A stretch of 10,035 nt of DNA, taken from positions 4,164 to 14,198 of the forward strand of contig DFBF01000084.1 in NCBI GenBank assembly GCA_002367285.1, in the 5' to 3' direction. Positions 1 to 7,129 of the stretch are shown one piece after another. Under the pieces are notes generated by a model. It was not told where the DNA came from, searched no databases, and worked only from the letters and a program-made list of their open reading frames with translations. Both the position numbers and the translations under genes were made by a program. Each line of letters begins with the position of its first letter. Position 1 is the stretch's first letter. Origin of the DNA: Rhodobacteraceae bacterium UBA3087 (GTDB lineage Bacteria; Pseudomonadota; Alphaproteobacteria; Rhodobacterales; Rhodobacteraceae).

Positions 1-165
1 GGCCGGGTGATGGCTGGGGCCATTGCGGCCCCTGCCTGACACCAAGCACAGCGACTTGGTCAAAGCAGCCCCGGCCTCACAGGTCAAAATCCCCAAACCA
101 AGCCTTTTACCGCTCTGGCCCTTGGCCTATGATGCACACCCAGAGCAATAAAAAGAGCAGCCCGC
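1..165. other. Upstream region of parE, no clear gene
   Basis: I cannot assign a gene here. A plus-strand frame open from base 1 ends in TGA at 37-39 and could be the last 12 codons of a gene entering from the left, but 12 codons are too few to judge. GGGGCC (16-21) and GGCCCC (27-32) form a 6-bp hairpin with a 5-base loop that could end upstream transcription; no T-run follows it. The remainder leads into the parE promoter candidate. Confidence 0.4.
106..133 (+). promoter_or_regulatory. Candidate sigma-70 promoter of parE
   Basis: TATGAT at 128-133 matches five of six bases of the -10 consensus. TTTACC at 106-111 matches four of six bases of the -35 consensus, and the spacer is 16 bases. 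Transcription would begin near base 140, leaving a leader of about 25 bases before the parE ATG. This is a consensus match only. Confidence 0.4.
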
Positions 166-2118
166 ATGAACGACCTCCTGACCGGTTCCGGCCCGGACGA
201 ATACGACGCCTCCTCCATCGAAGTGTTGGAGGACATGGAGCACGTGCGCCTGCGCCCCGGCATGTATATCGGCGGCAAGGACGACCGCGCGCTGCACCAT
301 ATGGTGGCGGAAATCATCGACAACTCGATGGACGAGGCCGTCGCCGGTCACGCCACCTGGATCGAGGTCGAGCTGCATGAAAACGGCCATGTGTCCGTGC
401 GCGACAACGGGCGGGGCATTCCCACCGGTGCCCACCCCAAGGACCCGTCGAAATCGGCGTTGGAGATCATCTTTTGCACCCTGAACGCGGGTGGCAAATT
501 CTCAGGCGACAGTTACGAGACCTCGGGCGGTTTGCACGGCGTCGGTTCGTCCGTCGTGAACGCGCTGTCGGACCATCTGCGGGTCGAAGTGGCGCGCAAC
601 AAGGAACTCTTTGCAATGGAGTTCTCGCGCGGTGTGCCGCAGGGCAAGCTGGAGAAGATCGGTGCCGCCCCGAACCGGCGCGGCACGGCGGTGACCTTTC
701 ACCCCGACCCCGAAATCTTCGGCTCGCTGAAACTGAAACCCGCGCGTCTGTTCAAAATGGCGCGGTCAAAAGCCTATCTGTTTTCGGGCGTCGAAATCCG
801 CTGGAAAACCGCGATCAATGACGGCGACACGCCGCTTGAGGCCAAGTTCCATTTTCCCGGTGGCTTGGCGGATTACCTGTCCGAAGTCATCGGTGGCGCG
901 ACGACCTATTCCGAAAAACCGTTCGCTGGCACCGTGTCGTTTGAGAAGTTCAACAGCCCCGGCAAGGTCGAATGGGCAATCAACTGGACCCCGGCGCGCG
1001 ACGGATTCATCCACTCCTATTGCAACACCGTGCCCACCCCCGAAGGCGGCACCCACGAGGCCGGGTTCTGGGCCGCGATCCTGAAGGGGATCAAGGCCTA
1101 TGGCGAACTGGTCAACAACAAGAAAGCCGCCCAGATCACCCGCGAGGACCTGACCACAGGCGCGGGCGCTTTGGTGTCCTGTTTCATCCGCGAGCCGGAG
1201 TTTGTCGGCCAGACCAAGGACCGTCTGGCGACGACCGAAGCCCAGCGCATGGTCGAAAACTCGGTCCGGGACCATTTCGACAACTGGCTGGCGGCGGACA
1301 CGAAATCCGCTGGTGCAATCCTCGATTTTCTGGTGCTACGCGCCGAAGAACGGTTGCGGCGCAAGCAGGAGAAAGAGACCCAGCGCAAGACCGCGACCAA
1401 GAAGCTGCGCCTGCCCGGCAAGCTGACCGATTGTTCGGCGACCAACCGCGACGGGACCGAGCTGTTCATCGTCGAAGGCGACAGCGCGGGCGGGTCGGCC
1501 AAGATGGCCCGCAACCGCAAAAACCAGGCGCTGTTGCCCCTGCGCGGCAAGATCCTGAACGTGCTGGGGGCGGCCAGCTCGAAACTGGGCTCAAACGCCG
1601 AAATTTCGGATCTGACCCAGGCGTTGGGTGTTGGGCTGGGCACGAAATTCAACGTCGACGACCTGCGCTATGACAAGATCATCATCATGACCGACGCCGA
1701 CGTCGACGGCGCCCATATCGCAGCGCTGTTGATGACGTTCTTCTTCACGCAAATGCGCCCAATGATCGACGCGGGCCACCTGTACCTGGCCTGCCCCCCA
1801 TTGTTCCGCCTGACCCAAGGCGCGAAACGGGTCTATTGCATCGACGAGGCCGAGCGTGACGAATGGATGGAAAAGGGTCTGGGCGGCAAGGGCAAGATTG
1901 ATGTGTCCCGCTTCAAGGGTCTGGGTGAAATGGACGCGAAAGACCTGAAAGAAACCACGATGGATCCGGGATCACGCACCTTGATCCGCGTGACGATTGA
2001 CGAGGACGAACCGGGTGAAACAGGTGATCTAGTCGAACGTCTGATGGGCAAGAAGCCCGAGAAACGGTTTGAATACATCCAGGAAAACGCGCGATTTGTG
2101 GTGGAGTTGGATGTTTGA
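166..2118 (+). CDS. parE: DNA topoisomerase IV subunit B (ParE)
   Basis: ATPase subunit of topoisomerase IV, which with ParC decatenates daughter chromosomes and relaxes supercoils in the cytoplasm. The 650-residue protein is complete. It begins with the GHKL ATPase fold: EIIDNSMDEA with catalytic Glu49 and Mg-binding Asn53, then DNGRGIP, then the glycine-rich GGLHGVGSS lid. A transducer domain follows. The TOPRIM metal site is present as EGDSAGG (Glu437) and TDADVDG (Asp510, Asp512, Asp514), and the C-terminal SRFKGLGEMD block is intact. About 650 residues without the long insert of some GyrB proteins, and the ending ENARFVVELDV, favour ParE over GyrB. That distinction is by pattern, so a second GyrB-like copy is not strictly excluded. 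The ATG at 166 is preceded by only a weak purine-rich Shine-Dalgarno (AAAGAG). No parC is in the window. The gene meets its downstream convergent neighbour after 6 bases. Confidence 0.93.
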   Translation: MNDLLTGSGPDEYDASSIEVLEDMEHVRLRPGMYIGGKDDRALHHMVAEIIDNSMDEAVAGHATWIEVELHENGHVSVRDNGRGIPTGAHPKDPSKSALEIIFCTLNAGGKFSGDSYETSGGLHGVGSSVVNALSDHLRVEVARNKELFAMEFSRGVPQGKLEKIGAAPNRRGTAVTFHPDPEIFGSLKLKPARLFKMARSKAYLFSGVEIRWKTAINDGDTPLEAKFHFPGGLADYLSEVIGGATTYSEKPFAGTVSFEKFNSPGKVEWAINWTPARDGFIHSYCNTVPTPEGGTHEAGFWAAILKGIKAYGELVNNKKAAQITREDLTTGAGALVSCFIREPEFVGQTKDRLATTEAQRMVENSVRDHFDNWLAADTKSAGAILDFLVLRAEERLRRKQEKETQRKTATKKLRLPGKLTDCSATNRDGTELFIVEGDSAGGSAKMARNRKNQALLPLRGKILNVLGAASSKLGSNAEISDLTQALGVGLGTKFNVDDLRYDKIIIMTDADVDGAHIAALLMTFFFTQMRPMIDAGHLYLACPPLFRLTQGAKRVYCIDEAERDEWMEKGLGGKGKIDVSRFKGLGEMDAKDLKETTMDPGSRTLIRVTIDEDEPGETGDLVERLMGKKPEKRFEYIQENARFVVELDV

Positions 2119-2124
2119 GGGGTG

Positions 2125-2688
2125 CTACTCGGGGAACCGCGACTCAAGCTCTTTCTGAACCGTGAGTTGCATGACAGCCATCCGAAAACCTGTGTCTGGA
2201 TCGGTGGGGATGTCCATTAAGCCTTGAAGGCTATTGCTCACCTCCTGCAAGCCTGCAGCCATTTTGCGGGCCTCGACAACGATTGGGGCCATTTCCAATT
2301 GGGCTGTCATCCCGTAGGTAGCGGAGAAAACGAGCTCTGCGTGATGCATCCCCACCTCAAATTCTGGATTACCCTTGGATACCTCCAACTGATCCAACAG
2401 TCGTTCGAAGGGAACCTGCTCCGTCTCATCAAGGACAGAGTTGAAACCTGCGAACATGTATTCCCCGACCTTTTTTGGGTTCCAGTTTCGTCCATTGCAA
2501 ACTGCGACTCGAAACAGCTGCAGCAGACCCATCGTAAATCCTGCAAGGTAGGGGTCTTGTAGTAAGCTCGCCTTTGCATGAAAGCCTTGCCCGAGTTCAT
2601 AGAGAGACGTTTTCATCGAAACTGATGCAAACGTGTTTCTTACTGCTGTCCCGGCCTCAATGCCCTTTCGCTTATGCCCTCCAAACAT
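2125..2688 (-). CDS. Hypothetical protein, low-GC gene, 187 aa
   Basis: I do not recognise this family. The ATG at 2688 is chosen because AAAGGA lies 9 bases upstream of it. The frame is open upstream to 2976, but that extension would run through the inverted-repeat element and is rich in Arg, so it is unlikely to be coding. The protein is predicted soluble and mostly helical. It has no signal peptide or clear membrane segment, has a basic N-terminus (FGGHKRKG), and has two Cys-free helical stretches toward the acidic C-terminus. Base composition differs from its neighbours: a hand count gives 30 of 60 G+C at 2461-2520 against 43 of 60 at 1441-1500 in parE. This suggests horizontal acquisition or relaxed composition. 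It converges on parE with 6 bases between the stop codons and has no operon partner. Confidence 0.7.
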   Translation of the reverse strand: MFGGHKRKGIEAGTAVRNTFASVSMKTSLYELGQGFHAKASLLQDPYLAGFTMGLLQLFRVAVCNGRNWNPKKVGEYMFAGFNSVLDETEQVPFERLLDQLEVSKGNPEFEVGMHHAELVFSATYGMTAQLEMAPIVVEARKMAAGLQEVSNSLQGLMDIPTDPDTGFRMAVMQLTVQKELESRFPE

Positions 2689-2877
2689 ATTCGCTGTTCC
2701 TTTCAAATGATACGGTTCCAAGATGACATTCAACGCTGGAGAAAGTAAAGCGTGGGAGTTGCGGCTAAAGGCAGCGCCCAACTTATGGTGAATTCCGCTA
2801 CGGTGGAATGGAGCAAAGTGGCGCCCCCAAACAAGGCACCCTTCAAGCGTCAGCGTAGAAGTCACTTCCGGAGCCGC
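2689..2877 (-). promoter_or_regulatory. Leader and probable promoter region of the low-GC gene
   Basis: This is the first part of a 359-base stretch without a gene (2689-3047). It contains the ribosome binding site of the minus-strand gene. Read on the minus strand, TTGAAT and TATCAT lie 15 bases apart shortly before the start codon, a weak promoter candidate with a short spacer. A small inverted repeat, ATTCC (2792-2796) and GGAAT (2805-2809), could be an operator. No convincing ORF is seen on either strand. Confidence 0.3.
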
Positions 2878-3020
2878 GCAGCGGCGACGCGCCCGACCCT
2901 CCCCCCGGGAGGGCGCATTGCGGCGTTTCACCAGGAACAGGTGTTTCGAGCCTATCGAGGACATCACCCGGAACAACCTTCGGGACAGCGCCCACCCAGG
3001 GTCGGGCGCGTCGCCGCTGC
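2878..3020. repeat. Palindromic element with 23-bp perfect inverted repeats
   Basis: Bases 2878-2900 and 2998-3020 are exact reverse complements over 23 bp, separated by 97 bases. The left arm begins GCAGCGGCGACGC and the right arm ends GCGTCGCCGCTGC. A second, competing hairpin lies at the inner edge of the left arm: CCCTCCC (2897-2903) with GGGAGGG (2907-2913) and a 3-base loop. TTCCG occurs at 2866-2870 and again at 3021-3025, which could be a 5-bp target duplication of a 150-bp insertion, but the left arm does not start exactly at that point. The element has no coding capacity. It lies 27 bases past the stop of the cytochrome gene, so it may terminate the lol operon on the minus strand. 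It could be a MITE, a pair of REP-like units, or a structured terminator. Confidence 0.75.
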
Positions 3021-3047
3021 TTCCGTTGTGACAGGGTAAGGTGGGGG

Positions 3048-3416
3048 TTAGCCTTGGAGCGATTCCAAATAACTCGCCAGCATCAGCAACGCGCTTGGTG
3101 TGGGTGTGGGCACGCCGTTCGGGTCGGTCCAGACCTCGCGTTCGCCCTCTAACAGCACGCCGAATTCGGGCATGGGGCCGTGGGTGTCGTCGCGCGCATA
3201 ACCGTCGATGGTGGACATGACGTATGCCGTAGGGAAGGTGCCGCTGTGGCGTTTTGCCAGGCCCGTCAGGTCCGGCGCAGCAGGCAGACCGCCACCCTTG
3301 GCGTCCGCGCCGTGGCAGACGGCGCAGTTGGCGGCGAACAGGTCTTGCCCCGTCTGGGGCGGCATTTCGCAGGCGGTCAGGCCCAGCACGGCGATTAATG
3401 GCAGGATGCTTCTCAT
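3048..3416 (-). CDS. Small lipoprotein c-type cytochrome
   Basis: Mono-haem cytochrome c of 122 residues, predicted to act as an electron carrier on the periplasmic side of a membrane. A short hydrophobic signal peptide ends in the lipobox LTAC, making Cys16 the lipidation site. CAVCH at 31-35 is the haem attachment site and Met82 in HGPMPEFG is the likely sixth ligand, as in class I cytochromes. The size and the late WTDPNG/PTPSALLMLASYLESL helix fit the c-type family (cytochrome c/CccA-like). Its partners cannot be named from the sequence. The start ATG overlaps the lolD stop by four bases (ATGA), so it is the last gene of the lol operon and probably translationally coupled. Residue +2 after the lipid Cys is Glu rather than Asp, so by the E. 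coli sorting rule it would not be retained in the inner membrane. That is inference for this group. Confidence 0.88.
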   Translation of the reverse strand: MRSILPLIAVLGLTACEMPPQTGQDLFAANCAVCHGADAKGGGLPAAPDLTGLAKRHSGTFPTAYVMSTIDGYARDDTHGPMPEFGVLLEGEREVWTDPNGVPTPTPSALLMLASYLESLQG

Positions 3417-4120
3417 GGGGTCTCTCCTGTGCGAATTTCTTGTTCGGACACCACGCCGCCGTCCATGCGCAGCACGCGGTCCATGCGCGCCGCCAGCTCC
3501 ATGTTGTGGGTGGCGATCAGTGCGGACAGGCCGGTTTCGCGCACCAGCTCCATCAGGGCCGCGAACACTGTGTCCGAGGTTTCGGGGTCGAGGTTTCCGG
3601 TGGGTTCATCCGCCAGCAACAGCGCGGGGCGGTTGGCCAACGCGCGGCAAAAGGCGACGCGTTGTTGTTCGCCGCCTGACAGTTCGGCCGGGCGGTGGCT
3701 GGCGCGGTCCGCGATGCCGACGCGGGCCAGCAGATCACGGGCGCGGGTCTGGGCCGCCCCTGGCGCGACACCATTGGCCAACTGCGGCAGGACAATGTTT
3801 TCCTCGGCGGAAAATTCCGGCAGCAGGTGGTGGAACTGATAAATAAAGCCGACCTGTTCGCGCCGGACCTCGGTGCGTTTTCGGTCGGACAGCGCGGACA
3901 TGTCGCGCCCGGCGATATTCACCTGGCCAGTGTCCGGCGTGTCCAGCAGGCCCGCGATGTGCAGCAGGGTGGATTTGCCCGCGCCTGAGGGGGCGACCAG
4001 AGCGACGACCTCGCCGCGTGCAATGGTCAAAGACGCCCCGCGCAGCACGTTGACTTCGCCCGGCGTGCCGGGGTTATAGACCTTGGTCAGGTCGTCAAGT
4101 TTCAGGACAGGATCACTCAT
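3413..4120 (-). CDS. lolD: Lipoprotein-releasing ABC transporter ATPase LolD
   Basis: Cytoplasmic ATPase that powers release of lipoproteins from the inner membrane to the periplasmic chaperone LolA. The 235-residue protein is the usual length. It has a Walker A motif APSGAGKS at 43-50, a Q-loop Gln95 in YQFHHLLPEF, the signature LSGGEQ at 147-152, Walker B LLLADE with Asp171 and Glu172, and the switch His205 in ATHN. The GLLDTPDTG and FHHLLPEFSAEEN segments are characteristic of the LolD/MacB-type ATPases. Pairing with the adjacent LolC permease makes LolD more likely than FtsE or MacB. The first Walker A glycine is Ala43; I recall this as common in alphaproteobacterial LolD. The start codon lies inside the end of lolC (8-base overlap), and the stop overlaps the cytochrome start, giving a tightly coupled three-gene operon. 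Confidence 0.93.
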   Translation of the reverse strand: MSDPVLKLDDLTKVYNPGTPGEVNVLRGASLTIARGEVVALVAPSGAGKSTLLHIAGLLDTPDTGQVNIAGRDMSALSDRKRTEVRREQVGFIYQFHHLLPEFSAEENIVLPQLANGVAPGAAQTRARDLLARVGIADRASHRPAELSGGEQQRVAFCRALANRPALLLADEPTGNLDPETSDTVFAALMELVRETGLSALIATHNMELAARMDRVLRMDGGVVSEQEIRTGETP

Positions 4121-5399
4121 AACGCAGCGCCTCGACCGGGTTCATCCGGGCCGCACGGCGCGCCGGAAAGATGGTAACGATGAAGGACAGCGACAGCGAC
4201 AGCGACACCGCCGACACCACATCCCAAAGCTCCAGTTTTGCCGGCAGGCGATAGATACCGCGAATGGACGGGTCCCAAACGCCGCCGCCGGACAGGTAGT
4301 TCACGAGGCTGAAAATCTGGTCGATATAGACCGCAAACAGGCAGCCCAGGGCGACACCCGCAATGGTGCCAACCAGCCCCGTCATCGACCCGCACAGAAA
4401 GAACACGCGCAGGACCGAGCCTTCGGTCAGGCCCATGGTGCGCAGAATGCCAATGTCGCGGCCTTTGTTTTTCACCAGCATGATCAGGCCGGAAATGATG
4501 TTCATGGACGCGATCAGAACCAGGATCGACAGGATGATGAACATCACGTTGTCTTCCATGTCCAGCGCGCGCAAAAACGCACCCGATCGGTCGCGCCAGG
4601 TCCAGACGGTGGCCAGCGGGCTGGCGGTCTGCATGATCGGCATCAGCAGCTTGTCGATGCCTTCGGGGTCGGCGACCATGACCTCGATTTCATCGGCCAC
4701 ACCTTCGCGGTTGAAAAAGCTCTGCGCCTCGGCGAAGGGCAGATAGACGCGGGTGCGATCGATATCCCAGCGCCCGGCGGTAAAGATATAGGTCACGTCA
4801 TAGGCATTGACGCGCGGGCTGGTGCCAAAGGCGGTTTTCACGCCGTTGGGCGAGATGATCTTGATCTTATCGCCAACCGTCACGCCCAGCGCTTGGGCCA
4901 CGCCGGACCCAATGGCGATGCCGTCGTTGAAATTGCGGATGTCACCCACTGCGGCCTCGGGTTCGGCGACGCGGGGGATGGTCAGCAGGTCCTCGTACGC
5001 AATGCCAAAGACCTCGACCCCGACGTTGGTCTGCACCTTGTTGGCCATGACCTGACCTTTGATCAGGGGGGCTGCGCGGGTCACGCCGGGCACGGTGGCG
5101 ATGCGATCTGCCCAGGCCTGAAAATCGGGAATGGTGCGCGCAGTCGCCCCGGTTTCGGTCACATAGGTTTGCGAATAGACCGTCACATGGGCGTTTGCGC
5201 CCAGGATCGTGTCGACAAATTCATCGCGAAATCCGGTGCGCACCGCCAGCGTGATAATCAGCGCGGCGACGGCCAGCGTGATGCCGATCAGGCTGATCCA
5301 GGTCATCGTGCTGACACCGCCTTCGGCCTTGCGCGCGCGCAGGTATCGCCAGGCGATCATCCACTCAAACCGGGAAAAGGGGGCTGTGCTCTGGGCCAA
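4113..5399 (-). CDS. lolC: Lipoprotein-releasing ABC permease (LolC/LolE family)
   Basis: Inner-membrane permease of the lipoprotein-releasing complex. I place the start at a TTG (5397-5399) because AAGGAG sits 6 bases upstream and the product then begins like known relatives (AQSTAPFSRFEWMIAWRYLR). An in-frame ATG at 5477 has no ribosome binding site and would add a Cys/Pro/Arg-rich 26-residue tail. The 428-residue protein has transmembrane helix 1 at about 33-53, a large periplasmic domain (about 60-280), helices at about 284-309, 331-358 and 391-412, and the family C-terminus PARRAARMNPVEALRYE. Only one permease accompanies lolD, so it may form a homodimer (LolF-like arrangement) rather than a LolC-LolE pair. 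That is inference. It is the first gene of the operon. Confidence 0.92.
   Translation of the reverse strand: MAQSTAPFSRFEWMIAWRYLRARKAEGGVSTMTWISLIGITLAVAALIITLAVRTGFRDEFVDTILGANAHVTVYSQTYVTETGATARTIPDFQAWADRIATVPGVTRAAPLIKGQVMANKVQTNVGVEVFGIAYEDLLTIPRVAEPEAAVGDIRNFNDGIAIGSGVAQALGVTVGDKIKIISPNGVKTAFGTSPRVNAYDVTYIFTAGRWDIDRTRVYLPFAEAQSFFNREGVADEIEVMVADPEGIDKLLMPIMQTASPLATVWTWRDRSGAFLRALDMEDNVMFIILSILVLIASMNIISGLIMLVKNKGRDIGILRTMGLTEGSVLRVFFLCGSMTGLVGTIAGVALGCLFAVYIDQIFSLVNYLSGGGVWDPSIRGIYRLPAKLELWDVVSAVSLSLSLSFIVTIFPARRAARMNPVEALRYE
4186..4207. repeat. GACAGC hexamer microsatellite within lolC
   Basis: Three copies of GACAGC plus a partial fourth copy (GACA) run without interruption. On the coding strand they give the alternating Ser-Leu run at residues 399-405 in the last transmembrane helix of LolC. 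Gain or loss of units would keep the reading frame and change helix length by two residues per unit. Confidence 0.85.
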
Positions 5400-5626
5400 T
5401 GTCTGCTCCTTGCCTCTGAAGCGTTTGGGCGAACATCCGCAAGGTGGAGGTTCAGTAAAACGCCCACAACGGCGCATTGTTTTACAGTGTTTACCGCACT
5501 CCCTGCATCGCAGGAACGGTGAAACGCACTTATGGGCAAAATGAGGGCTGGGGCCGGGAAGGTCAAGGCAAAGGGCGGTTGTGGCAGCAAGATCGGCGGG
5601 GTAGCGTCCGGCAACGGGAGAGGGTC
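5400..5626. promoter_or_regulatory. Divergent control region between lolC and the FAD dehydrogenase
   Basis: Both flanking genes read outward, so both promoters should lie here. GTAAAAC (5455-5461) and GTTTTAC (5479-5485) form a perfect 7-bp inverted repeat with a 17-base centre, a possible operator for either gene. A 5-bp hairpin, CCTGC (5502-5506) with GCAGG (5510-5514), lies further right. GGGAG, six bases before the ATG at 5627, is the ribosome binding site of the right-hand gene, and AAGGAG near 5410 serves lolC. I found no strong sigma-70 match for either direction. Confidence 0.45.
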
Positions 5627-7027
5627 ATGACCATGCTGGACAAGCTGCGCGAAATTGTTGGCGAAACACAGGTTTTGGAAGGCGCGGATACCGCCGCCTG
5701 GCAGTCCGACTGGATTGGCAAATACAAAGGCCTGCCCTTGGCGGTCGTGCGTCCTGGGTCCACGGATGAGGTCAGCCGTATCATGGCGTGGGCCCATGAC
5801 ACCGGCACGCCGGTCGTGCCTGTGGGTGGCAACACGGGGCTTTCGGGCGGCACCTATGCCGACGGGGCTTTGGTGCTGTCGCTCGCACGGATGAATGCGA
5901 TCCGCGAGCTGCGCACAGAGGCCCGCATTGCGATCGTCGAAGCTGGCGTGGTCCTGTCGACCTTGCATGAGGCCGCCGAGGCCGAAGGGCTGGTGTTCCC
6001 GATGTCTTTCGGTGCCAAAGGCTCGTGCATGATTGGCGGAATGTTGGCGACCAACGCGGGGGGCTCGAATGTCGTGCGATACGGCAATACCCGCGCTTTG
6101 TGCCTGGGGCTTGAGGTCGTTTTGCCCGATGGCGAGGTGCTGGAGCTGATGAGCGAATTGCACAAGGACAACTCAGGCTATGACCTGAAGGATCTGTTCA
6201 TTGGCGCCGAGGGCACCTTGGGCGTGATCACCGGGGCCGTGTTGAAACTGGCGCCCAAGCCGCGCGCCTATGCCACCGCCATGGTGGCCGCGCCGGCACT
6301 GGCCGATGCATTGGTGTTGCTCAACCGGTTGCAAGAGGCCACCGGCGGCGCGGTCGAGGCGTTTGAATACATGCCCGCCGCCTATGTCGACGCTCATATG
6401 GCCAAGATCGCCGGGGCCCGCGCGCCGTTCGCGACGCGGCACGAGGTGAATATCCTGGTCGAAGTCGGCGCAACCGCTGCGCGGGATGCGGCTCTGGGGG
6501 AAGACGGATCTGTCCCCATTGTGGGATACCTGGAGGAGGTTCTGGCCGGGCTGATGGAAGACGGCGCGGTTCTGGACGCGGTCATTGCACAGAACGACGC
6601 GCAGCGGGCGGAAATGTGGGAACGGCGCGAGGCCGCCGCCGAGGTGACGCTGGATCGCCAGCCCCTGGTCAACAACGACATCGCCGTGCCACTGGACAAG
6701 GTCGCTGTGTTTTTAGAGCGTATGGCCGAGGTGCTGCCGCAGGTGGACGCAGGCGCCGAAAGCCTTTGTGTCGCGCATCTGGGCGACGGCAATATCCATT
6801 ATGCGGTGGTCCCCACAGATGCAGATCTGATTGATCCGGTGATGGAAGCGGTCGAAGATGTAGTGCAGGATCTGGGGGGATCATTTTCCGCGGAACACGG
6901 CATTGGCCTGTCAAAGAAGCCGTCGATGGCGCGCCGCAAGGATGCCGTGGCGTTGCGGGTGATGGGGCAGATCAAGGCGGCATTGGACCCCAAGAGGATC
7001 ATGAACCCAGGCAAGGTCTTGCCCTGA
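5627..7027 (+). CDS. FAD-binding 2-hydroxyacid dehydrogenase (D2HGDH/GlcD family)
   Basis: Flavoprotein oxidising a D-2-hydroxy acid, probably D-2-hydroxyglutarate or D-lactate, and passing electrons to a flavoprotein or quinone. The substrate is not decided by the sequence. The 466-residue protein starts with the ATG at 5627 behind GGGAG; the frame is open further left from a TTG at 5477, but that part lacks family similarity. The N-terminal FAD-binding domain (VAO/PCMH type) shows VPVGGNTGLSGG at 64-75, GGMLATNAGG at 137-146 and FIGAEGTLGVIT at 191-202. The C-terminal oxidase domain shows HLGDGNIH with His384 and His391, and EHGIG with Glu423. These match in order and spacing the metal-binding His-His-Glu set of human D-2-hydroxyglutarate dehydrogenase. 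It ends LDPKRIMNPGKVLP, typical of the family. There is no membrane segment. It is a single gene, divergent from lolC and convergent with hemC. Confidence 0.88.
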   Translation: MTMLDKLREIVGETQVLEGADTAAWQSDWIGKYKGLPLAVVRPGSTDEVSRIMAWAHDTGTPVVPVGGNTGLSGGTYADGALVLSLARMNAIRELRTEARIAIVEAGVVLSTLHEAAEAEGLVFPMSFGAKGSCMIGGMLATNAGGSNVVRYGNTRALCLGLEVVLPDGEVLELMSELHKDNSGYDLKDLFIGAEGTLGVITGAVLKLAPKPRAYATAMVAAPALADALVLLNRLQEATGGAVEAFEYMPAAYVDAHMAKIAGARAPFATRHEVNILVEVGATAARDAALGEDGSVPIVGYLEEVLAGLMEDGAVLDAVIAQNDAQRAEMWERREAAAEVTLDRQPLVNNDIAVPLDKVAVFLERMAEVLPQVDAGAESLCVAHLGDGNIHYAVVPTDADLIDPVMEAVEDVVQDLGGSFSAEHGIGLSKKPSMARRKDAVALRVMGQIKAALDPKRIMNPGKVLP

Positions 7028-7037
7028 GGCTTTGGCT

Positions 7038-7088
7038 CCGCCCCCACGTTGTGCCCGCTGCGCGGACACGCCTTTGAGGTCGGGGCGG
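7038..7088 (+). terminator. Possible terminator structure after the FAD dehydrogenase
   Basis: CCGCCCC (7038-7044) can pair with GGGGCGG (7082-7088). Inside it, CCGC (7055-7058) and GCGG (7062-7065) form a tighter hairpin extended by GTG/CAC across one mismatch. It starts 10 bases after the stop codon. No T-run follows, so it would be a non-canonical terminator or a 3'-end stabiliser. Confidence 0.3.
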
Positions 7089-7129
7089 GTGCCGCGCTGG
7101 CGCGCGGCGTCGCTGCGCTCCAGTTTTCT

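Noticed and set aside
2689..2976. Longer N-terminus for the low-GC gene (start at 2976)
   Set aside because: The extension runs through the inverted-repeat element and the spacer, is Arg-rich, and lacks a ribosome binding site, while the start at 2688 has a good one.
2878..3020. Inverted repeat as part of a CRISPR or an insertion sequence with its own transposase
   Set aside because: There are only two arms with no repeated spacers, and the 97-base interior has no coding capacity.
4083..5522. Plus-strand ORF of 479 codons opposite lolC
   Set aside because: It is antisense to a clear LolC, has a His/Gln/Asp/Arg-rich composition with no recognisable motif, and arises from the codon bias of the GC-rich opposite strand.
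5477..5626. Longer N-terminus of the FAD dehydrogenase from a TTG at 5477
   Set aside because: Family similarity begins at the ATG at 5627, which has a GGGAG site; the extra part overlaps the control region.
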